Shown here piece by piece: positions 23,490 through 33,310 of a stretch of 64,000 bases of DNA (position 1 is its first letter; each line of letters begins with the position of its first letter). Below the pieces are notes generated by a model. That model made no database searches. It was not told the DNA's origin and saw only the letters and a program-made list of their open reading frames with translations. Where the stretch lies: the NCBI GenBank assembly GCA_002205965.3, contig NADL03000649.1, forward strand, positions 1,408,236 to 1,472,235. Direction: 5' to 3'. This DNA is from Kappaphycus alvarezii. Lineage: Eukaryota > Rhodophyta > Florideophyceae > Gigartinales > Solieriaceae. Both the position numbers and the translations under genes were made by a program.

Positions 23490-23790
23490 GTACCACACCC
23501 AAAACCTCCACACTCCAAAACCCCCATCCAAACCCCCCACACCCAAAACCTCCACACTCCAAAACCCCCACCACCAAAACCTCCACATCCAAAAACCCCG
23601 CTCCAAACTTGCCGTCCGACTCCTTGTTTTGCTTAGCGTGTCCCTTGTCTCCTTGGACTTACGGTGTGCATACCGAAGTTCAAGGGGGCAATACCCATTA
23701 TACTGCAGGTGTCCCTTGTCTCTTTGGACTTTCGGTGCTTAGCTCGAAGTTCAAGGGGGCAATACCCTCAGTGACTGCTATACTCTAAAA
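23490..23790. repeat. CCAAAACCTCCAC minisatellite and a 71-bp direct repeat
   Basis: About 23,495-23,600 is a C/A-rich minisatellite built from variants of CACCCAAAACCTCCACACTC. It is followed by two copies of a 71-bp-period repeat starting TCCCTTGTCT at 23,641 and 23,712, each ending in GTTCAAGGGGGCAATACCC. The open frame that crosses them is repeat-driven and not claimed as a gene. Confidence 0.7.
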
Positions 23791-23947
23791 ACCTTCCTGG
23801 AACTCGGGGAATGGTTGGAGGGTTAAGAAAGCCACTACGCACCCCGAAGGATCATCAAAGGTATCAGGAACTCCGTCAGAGCGAAGAAAGGGAAGTCCTC
23901 GTCAAAGATCTACCGAAGGGGATAGCTCTGCCATCACAGCTTACCCT

Positions 23948-24463
23948 ATGCATCCCCTTATTGACGACGAGGCCGAGGAGGGGTTCGAAGAATCCGAACA
24001 GGTCTCCATCCGGAACGGGTCTCCTTCCCAAGCCTCTAGCTACTCAAGACAACCCCCTCGCTCTGCACAGCCTTCGTCCCGTCCGTCGCACCGTACAACC
24101 GCCCTTGGGTCCTCTTCCGTGGCTACTTCCTCCCGGGCCCAGGCCCGCATTGACCTTGTCTGTACCACAGCTTTTAAAGTCGCAACAGACAAGGAGAGAA
24201 GGGAGAGGAATAAGAAAGGCAAAAAGCCTAAGTTTCACTGTCGCATCTGCGACATCGAGTTCGTCAGTTCCGGACAAAAAGCTGTGCACGAGGCTGGTGG
24301 GAGGTACCAAAGGGCAGAACAAAGGTTAAGGGAAAGCAAGGATCCTCCGCGGTGTACTGATTGCGACATTACCTTCGCCCAGGAGATCGACCTAGAGACT
24401 CATCTGCGCAGTAACAAGCACCGTAGGAGAGCTTCCTTTCTCGGCGATAAGAGACGTAATTAG
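23948..24463 (+). CDS. C2H2 (U1/JAZ-like) zinc-finger protein, possible retrocopy
   Basis: This is a 171-residue ORF from ATG at 23,948. Residues 1-70 are Ser/Pro-rich and disordered-looking, and residues 81-95 are highly basic. Zinc finger 1 has C98, C101 and H114 but Arg/Tyr where the final His is expected. Zinc finger 2 is complete (C136, C139, H152, H158) with the five-residue His spacing of U1/JAZ-type fingers that bind RNA or dsRNA. The frame is open upstream to a TAA about 170 nt earlier, so an upstream exon is possible. No intron is visible, and an A-rich stretch starts 17 nt after the stop, as in a retroposed mRNA. It could be a cellular gene, a retrocopy, or a transposon nucleic-acid-binding ORF. 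Finger 1 appears degenerate. Confidence 0.55.
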   Translation: MHPLIDDEAEEGFEESEQVSIRNGSPSQASSYSRQPPRSAQPSSRPSHRTTALGSSSVATSSRAQARIDLVCTTAFKVATDKERRERNKKGKKPKFHCRICDIEFVSSGQKAVHEAGGRYQRAEQRLRESKDPPRCTDCDITFAQEIDLETHLRSNKHRRRASFLGDKRRN

Positions 24464-24479
24464 AGTATTTTATTGAACT

Positions 24480-24546
24480 AAAAAAACAACAGAAAAAAAA
24501 GAAAACAAAAAAAAGCAAAAAAAGAAAACAAACAAACAAAATAAAA
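24480..24546 (+). other. A-rich tract after the zinc-finger ORF
   Basis: About 65 nt are almost pure A with scattered C and G (AAAAAAACAACAGAAAAAAAA and similar), starting 17 nt after the zinc-finger stop codon. This resembles an aged poly(A) tail of a retroposed transcript. No target-site duplication was identified. Confidence 0.55.
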
Positions 24547-25070
24547 TTAGAAGCCCTCAAATAGAGGTGCGAAAGAAAAACAGAACCCCTTCCAGTGCTT
24601 AACAGAAAAATAGCACTATTAGTATACCACTGATGCTCTGTGACCAGCGTAAGAAAAATGGTTCTCTTTTCTGAAGTTGACTTCCAACTTTCCATTACTC
24701 GGGAATTGACGTTATCTGCCAACTTGCTTGACATCCACAAGAGGAAGCAGTCAACTCAGCTTACATGGACGTTTTAGTCAAAAAGTATCAAAAAACATTC
24801 TAAGTACCTCAAAATACATCAAATAAAATAGTGTGAACGAGAAAGACTGACAGCAGATACTATGTCAATAGATTTATACATTTCTCCCGTACAATTTCAA
24901 TGCTCGAGATCAGAGCCAAATTCACCCAAAATATCAATATCCAATGCAGTCCCTGCAAATCCCATCGAACGGCCGAGAATTATAAATAGCCCCCTTATAC
25001 CCATTTCCTCCAATCCACCCTCACAACAAAACCTCTTCTTCATCCCCTTAAAAAGACTCAGAAATAATGA
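24547..25070. other. Spacer between the A-rich tract and the acidic-protein gene
   Basis: No gene or repeat is supported. This stretch should contain the 3' untranslated region of the minus-strand acidic-protein gene ending at 25,071. A 70-codon plus-strand frame at 24,862-25,074 has no supporting feature. Confidence 0.4.
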
Positions 25071-25472
25071 TTAAACTTCACTCTTCCTTCCGTCCTCCAC
25101 AGCAGCTCCCCCACCGTTGTACACTAGTGGCTCCCATGGGTCCACCCAGTCCTCCTTACTTTCCGATCCTGCCATCTCAGCCTCAGACTCCTCTTTTACC
25201 TCTGCTTTTGTCTCCTCTTCCTCTGGCTCCTCTTCTGCCTCATCTGCCCCGTCGAAGCAGTGCCGGTAGACCCACTCCCGAACGCTTTCCCGGTTCATTC
25301 TCCAACAGTAATCATCATGGTCGGTTGGCCCGTCGGCCATCAAGGCCAGAACGTTGAGCGGGCGGCGGCCTCGGGATGACTCGGAGATGGTGAGGGACGG
25401 GCGGATGTTGATCATGTCGAGGGCAAAAAATGGGGAGCCGATGGGGCAATTGATTTCGGGGGCTTGCCTCAT
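25071..25472 (-). CDS. Small acidic protein, the intact source of the array's gene fragments
   Basis: This is a 133-codon ORF on the minus strand from ATG at 25,472 to the stop at 25,071. The N-terminal ~75 residues are mixed (SRGRRPLNVLALMADGPTDH, then WRMNRESVREWVYRHCFD). They are followed by a strongly acidic region (GADEAEEEPEEEETKAEVKE) and a short tail containing WVDPWEPLVYNGGG. No family was recognised. This copy alone carries both the N-terminal part and its own C-terminal part: the first ~74 codons (25,472-25,251) lie inside array unit 1 and the rest lies outside. In the other units the same N-terminal part runs into LINE sequence right after YRHCFD. It may be one exon of a longer gene. 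The function is unknown. Confidence 0.55.
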   Translation of the reverse strand: MRQAPEINCPIGSPFFALDMINIRPSLTISESSRGRRPLNVLALMADGPTDHDDYCWRMNRESVREWVYRHCFDGADEAEEEPEEEETKAEVKEESEAEMAGSESKEDWVDPWEPLVYNGGGAAVEDGRKSEV

Positions 25473-26329
25473 CGGCGTCGACTGCGAACTTTAAATGGCG
25501 CGACGTTTTCGGAAAGTATCACTACCTTGGATGAAATATTGTATGTTTAATGCTGCAGCTTTCAATTTGTATGTATTTAGGGCAATAACTTAAGATCTGC
25601 TCGATAAATATCGTAACTGAATTTGGACGGCGAAGCGAATGGAAAGATTTCTGTTTTGAAAAAGGCTGACTAAAAATCCTCAGAGATGAAATGGAAATGG
25701 AGTCTACCGTGAATTTGGTTTCATAGGGGAAATTTCCTTTTATGATTTTGTTCGCAAAGAAAAATTAGGGATAGAGTTGTTTATCAAAACCCAGAGGTCA
25801 GGGATGCAGAAGACCAATGTTTGTGGTGAGAACCGCTCTCCTGCAGAAAGTATCGTTCTTGTAACACCAGAACCTTAAAATATGCTTTATAACCCTCGCA
25901 TTTATGTTTTTAAGATACAATCACATGTTAATTTTTCCTTGAGTGCAGCGAATTCTCTAAGAGGCAATTTACACTCGTGGTTTTCATGAAGCTTTCCTTT
26001 TCTCCGTACGAAGTATATAATCAATTTGAAGAAACACACTATTATGAATTCAATTTAATTGTGTTACGTTTTCCGGCTTATCGTATGCAAAAATAGTAGA
26101 TGATATCTCGGAGAATATTTGATTAATTCTAAAAGTTTTGCTGGGCTCCATGTCTGCCTCTAAATCGTCTTCCGGAGATGCAGCAGCCGAAGTAGATACT
26201 AGCTGACTTGAATTAATTGTCGGGCTAGCCAGGAGTAGTAATGATGGCAGTGCATGTAAATTCCAAGTGCCAGTAAATAAATGCAAAATTGGACAATTTG
26301 AGCACCAAACCGTGAATCAGAATTTTTGT
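25473..26329. other. AT-rich spacer upstream of the acidic-protein gene (unit 1)
   Basis: About 860 bp lie directly upstream of the acidic-protein ATG, where its promoter should be. No conserved element is evident apart from general AT-richness. A minus-strand frame of 73-78 codons (26,050-26,286; equivalents at 34,124, 42,183, 50,237 and 58,295) has a hydrophobic start (LPSLLLLASP). Its C-terminus differs between unit 1 and the others because of a single extra G, so it is unlikely to be a maintained gene. Confidence 0.5.
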
Positions 26330-26990
26330 GACCCAGTATCACTACAGCTCGGTATCACTACAAGTAGTGTGCCAAAGATCCAGATATATTTACTAAAAGT
26401 ATAGCTATTATAGCTAGTAGTAGAGGATTGCTTCCAAAGGTAGTAGGAAACTACTCGTAGTAACGAGGGTTGCGAGAGTTACTATTACTAGTACCAATGA
26501 AAGATACGAGAGTTACCTGTAGTTATACTAGTAGTAACTACTACCTCAAGGTTTCATAGTTACTACTAGTCGTAATACTAAGAACTAGTAGCCACTACTA
26601 GTAACTAGTACTAGGTACTATATTTAGTTATCCTATTAGTAGCTAGTAGTCGTTATACTACTAATGAAGTCATACTACTTTTACAAGGCGGTATTTAAAC
26701 TTTTTCAGCTGGTAAGGGTTATACTACCAGTAACTAGTAGTATTTAAACCACAAATAACCAGTACAAATAGATAGTACAAGTTATACTACTAGAAGCTGG
26801 CAGAAGTTAGCAATACTAGTTATCTAAGCAGTTATACTACTAGAAGTTAGTAGAATGCTTTTTACTACTAGTCATACTACTTATAGTTAGTACTAGTTCT
26901 TAATACTAGTTTTCCGCTACTACATTTAGAGGTATTCCAAATACTACCTCTAGAGGTAGCCCTTTGCCACTACCGCTACTGAATTTAACT
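26330..26990. repeat. CTAGTA-rich low-complexity spacer, unit 1
   Basis: About 660 bp are dominated by ACTAGT/TAGTA words (ACTACTAGTAACTAGTACT, GTTATACTACTAGAAG repeated). They read alike on both strands because ACTAGT is palindromic. Stop codons in all frames exclude coding. Confidence 0.8.
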
Positions 26991-27523
26991 CAAACAAGAG
27001 AGAGATACAAACACTTTATCAAAGCAAATAATAGCTAACAACAACAAAGAAAGCTAAATAAGCACGCATTACAGCAATCAGGGATAACTTATGTAGCTTT
27101 CTTGCTCCAGCAGCTAGGACTATTTGAACCTTTGTGTTGGACGTATGCTCGAGACAGAACTGGTAATTGCAGGGTTAAAAATGCTTGAACCATCGAACCT
27201 CCGGTCGCTGCTGTACAGCGGCTATGCACGCGGGGCGCTTCTTCCGGGGATGGTACCCGATGGGGTGTATTGCGAAAGCTTCCGTTTGATGCCAACCTTA
27301 CTTGTCTTGAGTGGACGTACGCTACCAGCAATGGGCGGCCTGGGGAGGCACACGAAGGGGGAGGATGTTCCAGCGATAAGGCGGGTGAATTGCCAGGACC
27401 GATAATTATGGACCAAGGATAATGAATGTTTGAATTGGATGAGATGATCGACGTGTCCTCCCAGACGCTGAAATCCTTGTCCGGTTCCTTTCGTTCCATC
27501 ATGCGTACGCCTGGTCAAACTCT

Positions 27524-28810
27524 TTAGATTTCGTGTGTTCGCGTCGCAAGAGTTGTAAGGACAGTAGCGCGGTCATACGCCCGTGACCAATGTGCGCGTT
27601 GATCGTCTGACCAGAACCAAATCAATACTTCCCTTAGTTGCTTAGTCTGCGTGACACATGAGTCATAACATAATTCAAGAACAAATGACGGCTTGTGAAT
27701 GGGCCATGAGGGATGCATGGAGGGCGGAAGGTGGGAGATCAAGCGAAGACTTGAGGGACCAGAAGTTGTGGTTAAGGTTTCCGAGTTGTCGGTTATAAAG
27801 CCCTGTACGACGGGTTCTGATCACACATCAAGTTCTTGAGCAACGGTAAGTTGCCAATGTGGCCTTATCTCGAATGGGCCGCTCTGGCTTATGGTTGATT
27901 AGATCTCGCCAGTGCTTGAGATACCGAATCGCGGCGTGTAGTAGCCGGAGGCGCTTGCCAGAGTTGGTAATGTTCTTGAGTGAGTCGTACGGGGAACGAG
28001 TGTAGAACCGGGCGAGCGGCATTGCAAGGGAGCATGAGATGGCTACTCCGGCGAAGTGGCGTAATAGTTGGACTTCAACTAGCCCGCGGTTCTGTCGGGA
28101 CAGGCGCAATAAATGCTGCGACATGCCCCACAGCATTTCCGTACGACAAGCCGATACCCCAAAAAACATCCGGGTTGAGTACAGGAAGAACTCCAAATGC
28201 TCTATAAGTTGCGAGCCCTCCCAATTATTCTTTTCTTCCTTGCGCTGAGGTCCACACGCTTGAGGAAGGCGATCGATTTGCAGACGGGCCTTTCGGAGTC
28301 GAGAACGGCGCTTTACTGCCACTAGGAAGTCGTGCTTGTACGGGTGAGTTCACAGTCTTAGATGGCCGTGAGCGTACTGGACCAGAGGGCGCATGAAATT
28401 GATAAAGTAGGTTGGAGAGAGCTTCCAGCCAAACGGTAATGCGATGCATCGAAAATATCGATTGTCCACCTTGAACTGAAACCAATTTCGGATATCCAGG
28501 TGCAACCAAAAGTGGTGATATCCTTTTGCAATGTCGAACGAGAACATCCAGTCCTTCTGCCTGAGTTCCAGATCAAATGCTTCTAGAGTTTCCATCTTGA
28601 CGGGGATGTCCCAGACCAGGGTGGACTGTCGCGATAAGGTCACGACCAGCCGCTGCTTTTCGCCCGATCAATAAACGTGTCACTAATTCTATTGAATGGT
28701 TCACCCAACATTAGGGTGAAGGCCATCTTCCCTTCATCGGTCAGGGCACTGTTACCCTGCCCCGTTTGTACCGCGATCGAGGTGTAGTGATCTACTGTCA
28801 GTATGCGTGC
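27524..28810 (-). pseudogene. DIRS-like retrotransposon RT/RNase H remnant, unit 1
   Basis: Minus strand. An open fragment at 28,810-28,640 (TVDHYTSIAVQTGQGNSALT) is followed in another frame by the RT from about 28,661. The RT holds KDWMFSFDIAKGYHHF (catalytic motif A), then CIALPFGWKLSPTYFINFM, as in DIRS/Ngaro-type RTs. An in-frame TGA at 28,350 comes next, then YKHDFLVAV (28,340 onward) where the YxDD catalytic box belongs, with His replacing the first Asp. The frame continues EHLEFFLYSTRMFFGVSACR and GVAISCSLAMPLARFYTRSP, typical of the region between DIRS RT and RNase H, to 27,828. After a frame change, REVLIWFWSDDQRAHW (27,742-27,524) resembles the RNase H SDNQ region. No tyrosine recombinase or terminal repeats were found. 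The stop and the lost Asp make it inactive. Confidence 0.75.
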
Positions 28811-28847
28811 TCCCTCCGTAGCGCCCTGTCATGACACGCCCCAAATA

Positions 28848-29034
28848 GGCCGGTTGGGTGGGCCAATTTCAAAAAATTCGAGTGTCCAATTTGAGTCCAA
28901 TGGCCGGGCCAGATCCAAAAAAGGAAGATTGTTGAATGTCCAAAATGGGCCGGTTGACTGGGCCAAACCAAAAAAAACTCTAAAGGCGAATTACACTCTG
29001 CCATGGCAGGTGGCTGCTAGCAAGTCTATAAAAG
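28848..29034 (+). promoter_or_regulatory. GGCCGGTTG repeats and a TATAAAAG box, unit 1
   Basis: GGCCGGTTG followed by TGGGCCAA occurs at 28,848 and again 100 bp later at 28,948, with GTCCAA words between. TATAAAAG lies at 29,027-29,034. The layout resembles a promoter reading to the right, but no plus-strand gene follows, so it may be a transposon promoter remnant or chance. The same sequence occurs in units 2, 3 and 4. Confidence 0.3.
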
Positions 29035-29204
29035 CGGGATGCTTGGTGCGAGCAGCCGTGGCCCCCCGACCGATATCTTGTGGGTGCGTATCAGCAGTTA
29101 TCCGACGTCCTGCGCCCTTCTTTCACTGTCCCTCCATTCCCGTAATTTCTGAGCGTCGACGCGAGCCGGCGAGGCGGTGTCGTAGGGCGGTAAGCGAAGA
29201 ACCC

Positions 29205-29314
29205 GACGGCCCCCTCCAAAAGGGGGAGTCCCTGAGGTAAGCTCGTGGTCCCCCCGTTGACGGCCCCCTCCAAAAGGGGGTGAGTCCCTGAGGTAAGCTC
29301 GTGGTCCCCCCGTT
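29205..29314 (-). repeat. 54/56-bp minisatellite in the LINE 3' region, unit 1
   Basis: Two tandem copies start GACGGCCCCCTCCAAAAGGG at 29,205 (54 bp) and 29,259 (56 bp), just beyond the end of ORF2. Short tandem repeats in a 3' UTR are common in LINEs. Each copy contains the CCCCCTCCAAAAGGGGG inverted repeat. Confidence 0.8.
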
Positions 29315-29343
29315 GATCGGGATCCTTGCAATGGGGGGTACGA

Positions 29344-32228
29344 TCATCGGCGCGGTTCCGAGGGGTGTACAGGTTCTTTTTCGAAGGGTTCGGGACACCG
29401 ACTATGGCGTGCCGCAGTGGCGCGGTCTAGAAGGTCTTGGAGTACGGAGTGTTGTGGAGCCGAGAGCTCCAAGTGGGCCTTCAAGGCGGGAAGCAGAAGT
29501 CGAATTCCCATATCCGTCGGTAATCTGTTGAGGTACCAGAGGGCCGCCGTACGTTTCGCCGAGGAGGAGAATGGGTCTCGAAGACCGGAGGGCCCTTCTC
29601 ATGCGGTGGGACTTTGCGAAGATGACCGGAGTTGGCTTCGTAAGCAATACTGTCTCGAATCGCCTGCAGGGACTTGGGAAGGCCAAGCGCCATCCCAGGA
29701 GGGTCGTGGAGCATGCGGACCAGGGGTAAAAGGGCAGGAGCGGAACAGAGGGTGCCCCAGTTCCTGCGATCTCGAGCGGTTGCCTCGGGACGAGAGGCTT
29801 GGGCTTGGAACTTGGCGAGGTGCCGTACCCCGAGCAGATCGGATCTCTGCCGGACTGGGACTAGGCCAGCCAACAAGAGGCCTCTCGGGAGGTCTCAGGG
29901 TGTGACTGTTGTCCGAAGGATCCAGGAGGCCGCGGCCCCCAACAGCTTATTGGCCCGAAGGAAGGACGCAGAGCTGAGGGGTTGAAGGTAAAGGGCGTAC
30001 TCAATTTGGGACGCGACGAAGATCTTGAAGAGGGCCCGACGGATTCCGTAGTCCGCATTCCACCGTGCCGTAGTGCGAGAAAGGAGGGAGAACATGCGCC
30101 CTGCTTTTTCCAGACGAGCAAGTAAGCCGTAGTCAGACACGCCTGTTGGCGAAATGAAAACCCCGAGGTACTCGGAACGCGGGAGGCATTGAAGCCTCTC
30201 GCCCTCGAGGACATAGCAGTCGGCGGTATTCGTGATAATCGAGGACTTACTGCAGTTCCATAGGCATTCCGGCGGAGCGAGCCCACGCACTGGCCTTGAG
30301 GAGGACCTGTCGCAAAGCGGTGGGAGATTCGGAAAGGGAGATGACGTCGTCCGCAAAGCAGATTGTCTCCCCGTCTTCTGAGTCGTTCAGCGACTCCAGG
30401 AAGGGGTCCATGAAGATGTCGAAGAGGAGAGGGCTGAGCGGGTCACCCTGGGGGACGTCCGATGTCGCCCGATATGATCGGCTTTGTGTGGCGCCGCGTA
30501 GAAGCATTGGGACCAGGAGACAGGCGAGCTGAGGGACCAGGGTTGCCGGGAGAGGGCTGCGGAGCAGCGTCAATAGGCTCCGGCGAGGAACCCGGTCATA
30601 GGCTCGCCTGAGGTCTAGGACCGCGGTGGGGCCCTTTGTCCGACGGAGGAATGTGTCCACTCTGGCGATCGGGATCTCCGTGCTTGAACCTCGAACGAAA
30701 CCGAACTGGTTTGGGTGCACCGTGTAGTGTGCGCCAACCTCCCTGCTCAGAGCGGCCGAGATGACGCGGAGGAAGACCGAGAGTAGGACAATTGGGCGGT
30801 AGTCCTTGGGGTTTCCCGAGGCTTCTCCCTTGGGGACTGGGGTCATGGTACCCGATCGGAGGAGGGACGGGACCGACCCTGTACGTCCCACTGCGGCCCA
30901 AAGGGCCGAGGCCGCTTGAGCAAAAAGCGCAGGGTCCACTTGTAGCATCTCGATGCGAATGTGGTCCGGTCCCGGGGCCTTCCCTTTCTTTGCGCCAGCA
31001 ATCGCAGCCTGTAGGTGACCAGTGAACTCTGGCAGCGGAGTGAATGGTTCCGGGGTGATCGTGTCGCGGGTCGACGGCCAACTATTGGCCAAGAATTCCA
31101 TGTAGGCATCTGCTCCTGGGCCGATTTGTGGTCCAGTCGTGCGTCCAGCCAGGAGTAAGAGGCGTTTGACAGCTTGATTCACCACTAAGGGCTGGTTCGT
31201 GTCCAGGTCGCGGTGGAGATGGTGCTGGAGACGTAGCCTATTCCGGCGGAGTTCCTTCTTGATCTCGCGGTCCAAGGCACGGGCCTGCTTGTGGTCCTCC
31301 GGGTTAGAGGACCGCAGTAGCTTGGAGCGTGATTTGGCCTTGCGAGCCAAGGAAGCTGACCAGCCCGGGCGGAACCGTGCCGGACGGGGTTTGCGAAAGC
31401 CTGTCCACGGCAGGAGGGTAGATTCTGCCAAGACCGGGAGGCGTGAGCCAGCTCCTCTGAGGTGCCAGCTCTGTTCAATTGATCCACGACGGCGGGGATC
31501 AGTTGCTGGTAGTCCGCGTAGACTTTTTTCCGACAGGCGCGGTTCTCAAGAAGGGATTTCGGGACATAGTCCAACGCGGCGAGGGAGGAGAGAACAACCT
31601 CCGCATGGACCGGCGTATGGTCCGAAAACCCTTCATTCTCCGACGTAGCTAGCGAGCTTACGTGGATATTCCGTACCTAAAAGGTCAACGGTGCTCATAC
31701 CTTGTGGGGACGAGAAGGTGGGAGATGCCGGTGCTTGGATCCGGAAGCCATGCTGAGGGGCGCGCTCGAGAAGGAAGCGGCCCGATTTGCTCGTAGAGTG
31801 GTCCCAATTCTTGTACCTGGCGTTCAGGTCCCCAAGGACGACTGCAAGGCCTTGAGCCAGGCGTAGAATGTGAGACCAGAAACTTTGAAGGTCGTTGAGC
31901 GAGGGATTCGGCCGTAGGTATGCGCCGATCGTGGGAGTGGAGAAGAGGGAGAGCGCGATAATTTGGAAGGCTGGTGTCTCCACCTGCCCCAAGAGTCGCA
32001 CAGGAGTTAAGGGAGGTACGAGGAAGGAGATGCCCCCGCCTTTGCGATGTCGGCCGGGGTAGAGGGAGGGGATGTAGAGAACTTGGTGAAGTCGCGCAGC
32101 GGCTCCGGTAGGGGGCAGTCGTGCCAAGTCTCCGTGAGGAGCAGCGCGTCTGCCATTGTTGCCAGTTCGGCAGCCTTGGGGTCCTTGGGTAGAGTCCAGC
32201 CCCTGATGTTCCATGTGATGAGTCTCAT
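29344..32228 (-). pseudogene. LINE ORF2 (APE endonuclease + RT), unit 1, broken
   Basis: This is the same protein as the unit 4 copy described in full at 53,513-56,400. It starts at ATG 32,228. In this unit the frame is lost early in the endonuclease (one G fewer than unit 4 near 32,055). It is lost again at a private 2-nt deletion near 31,678 and at a private insertion near 30,262 that splits RT after the FADD box. The TGA shared by all units is at 29,895. The RT core (LDLRRAYDRV, QGDPLSPLLF, FADDVISLS) is readable at 31,431-30,247. Confidence 0.85.
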
Positions 32229-33310
32229 TGCGAGACATCATCCGCGATATCCGAGGACTCGAGAGGGGATTCTGCTCCAGGTGGAGTGCCCGAGACGGAC
32301 TGGCGGTCGGGAGCACCGGACTCAGCCAGCGCAGAGAGTCTGGGCATGTCATCCGGAATGTTCTGGCTCGACGCAGCGGTCGTGCCAGAGGGGCCGATCT
32401 TCGGGGGGCTCGAACCCGAGTCCTTGTTGTACTGGTCGGAATAAGCCTCTTCGGAGGTTTTCGAGGCGACGGAGCCCTCAGACTCGGTTAGTGCTGTGTC
32501 TCGGCCTTGGTTGGTCTTTGCAAGCGAGGGTTCTCCTGCCAGGAGAGCCTTGGCCTTCTCTTCATACCACGCCCTAGAAACGGGCGGGTTAGTCTGGGAA
32601 GCGGCCCTGCTCCAGCGGCGGTAGCAGGCCCGAAGCTAGACCCATTCCGAGTCCGTGTATTTCCCGGAAGCGTTCAACCCCGCAGGGTTGAACTTGGGGA
32701 GGTGGCGGAAGCCTAGGAGCTTCATACCTGCCACGAGGCGGTCGTTGAGGTCCTCGTGGCAGAGAATCTCCACCGAGGAGGAACCCGTAAAGGATAGGTT
32801 AAGCACCGCCCATTTGGGGATGCTCACCTGGAGAGCCCTGCGAAGGGCTCCAATTGGGCCTCTGGGGATCCCGCCAAACTAGACGGGGGTTGGGCGCGGG
32901 CGAGCCGCGTTCTGGGAGGGCTTAAGAGGTTGGAAGCCAGCGGCCCGAAGGGCTGCCAGCCCGTTGTTAACGCCCTCCTTGACTCCCGCCAGAGTCAAGC
33001 GGGGCTTTGCCAGGCCGTCTTGCGATGTCTGCCCAGGAGACCCGCGGGGGGGGCCTGAGCTAGGGCCGGTGCATCGGCGATCACGGGTGCAGCCGCCTGC
33101 TGCACCGGCTCGGGGTCCTTGTTCTGCGGAAGGGGTCTTTTTCCCTCAGTATCGCGAGCTGGGGGGTCTTTCTCCTTCGCTGCAGTGGGTTCGGGGAGGC
33201 GTGACTCGATGATGGCAGCGAGCTTGCCAATCTGCTCCTTGAGGTCGCGGATCTCCTCCGATTGGGTCTTGATCTCGGCAGCTTGGCTGTCGAGGCGCTC
33301 GCGGAGGCGC
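32225..33310 (-). pseudogene. LINE ORF1 (coiled coil + gag-like domain), 5' truncated, unit 1
   Basis: The minus-strand frame enters at the unit junction in a coiled coil (RLRERLDSQAAEIKTQSEEI, then DLKEQIGKLAAIIES). It passes through a Pro/Ala linker with a C8 tract where the frame changes, then a gag-like domain (GGIPRGPIGALRRALQ, WAVLNLSFTGSSSVEILC), and ends IADDVSQ with TGA at 32,225-32,227. Two TAG codons interrupt it, at 32,879-32,881 and 32,636-32,638. Both are one C-to-T change from CAG, and the coding character continues past each. ORF1 proteins of this type bind LINE RNA. The 5' end is missing because the unit breakpoint lies inside the coiled coil. The stop overlaps the ORF2 start (ATGA). 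Confidence 0.75.

Larger units (their letters stand above)
25251..33310 (-). repeat. Array unit 1 (8,060 bp)
   Basis: This is the leftmost unit. Its left junction is continuous with the intact acidic-protein gene, and its right end meets unit 2 inside LINE ORF1. Private differences include one fewer G near 25,460 (keeping the acidic gene in frame), one extra G near 26,154, 2 nt missing near 31,678 in the LINE endonuclease region, and one extra G near 30,262 in the RT region. Confidence 0.93.

Noticed and set aside
28803..29240. 145-codon plus-strand ORF after the GGCCGGTTG repeats
   Set aside because: It crosses low-complexity repeats and the minisatellite, and its end changes between units with repeat length.
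30596..31081. Other Pro/Arg-rich open frames over the LINE region (for example 30,596-31,081 and 32,047-32,577)
   Set aside because: They are shadows of ORF1/ORF2 in GC-rich sequence, with no independent support.
32636..32881. TAG read as glutamine in LINE ORF1
   Set aside because: The chromovirus pol and the zinc-finger ORF end naturally with TAG. C-to-T change from CAG in a dead element is simpler.
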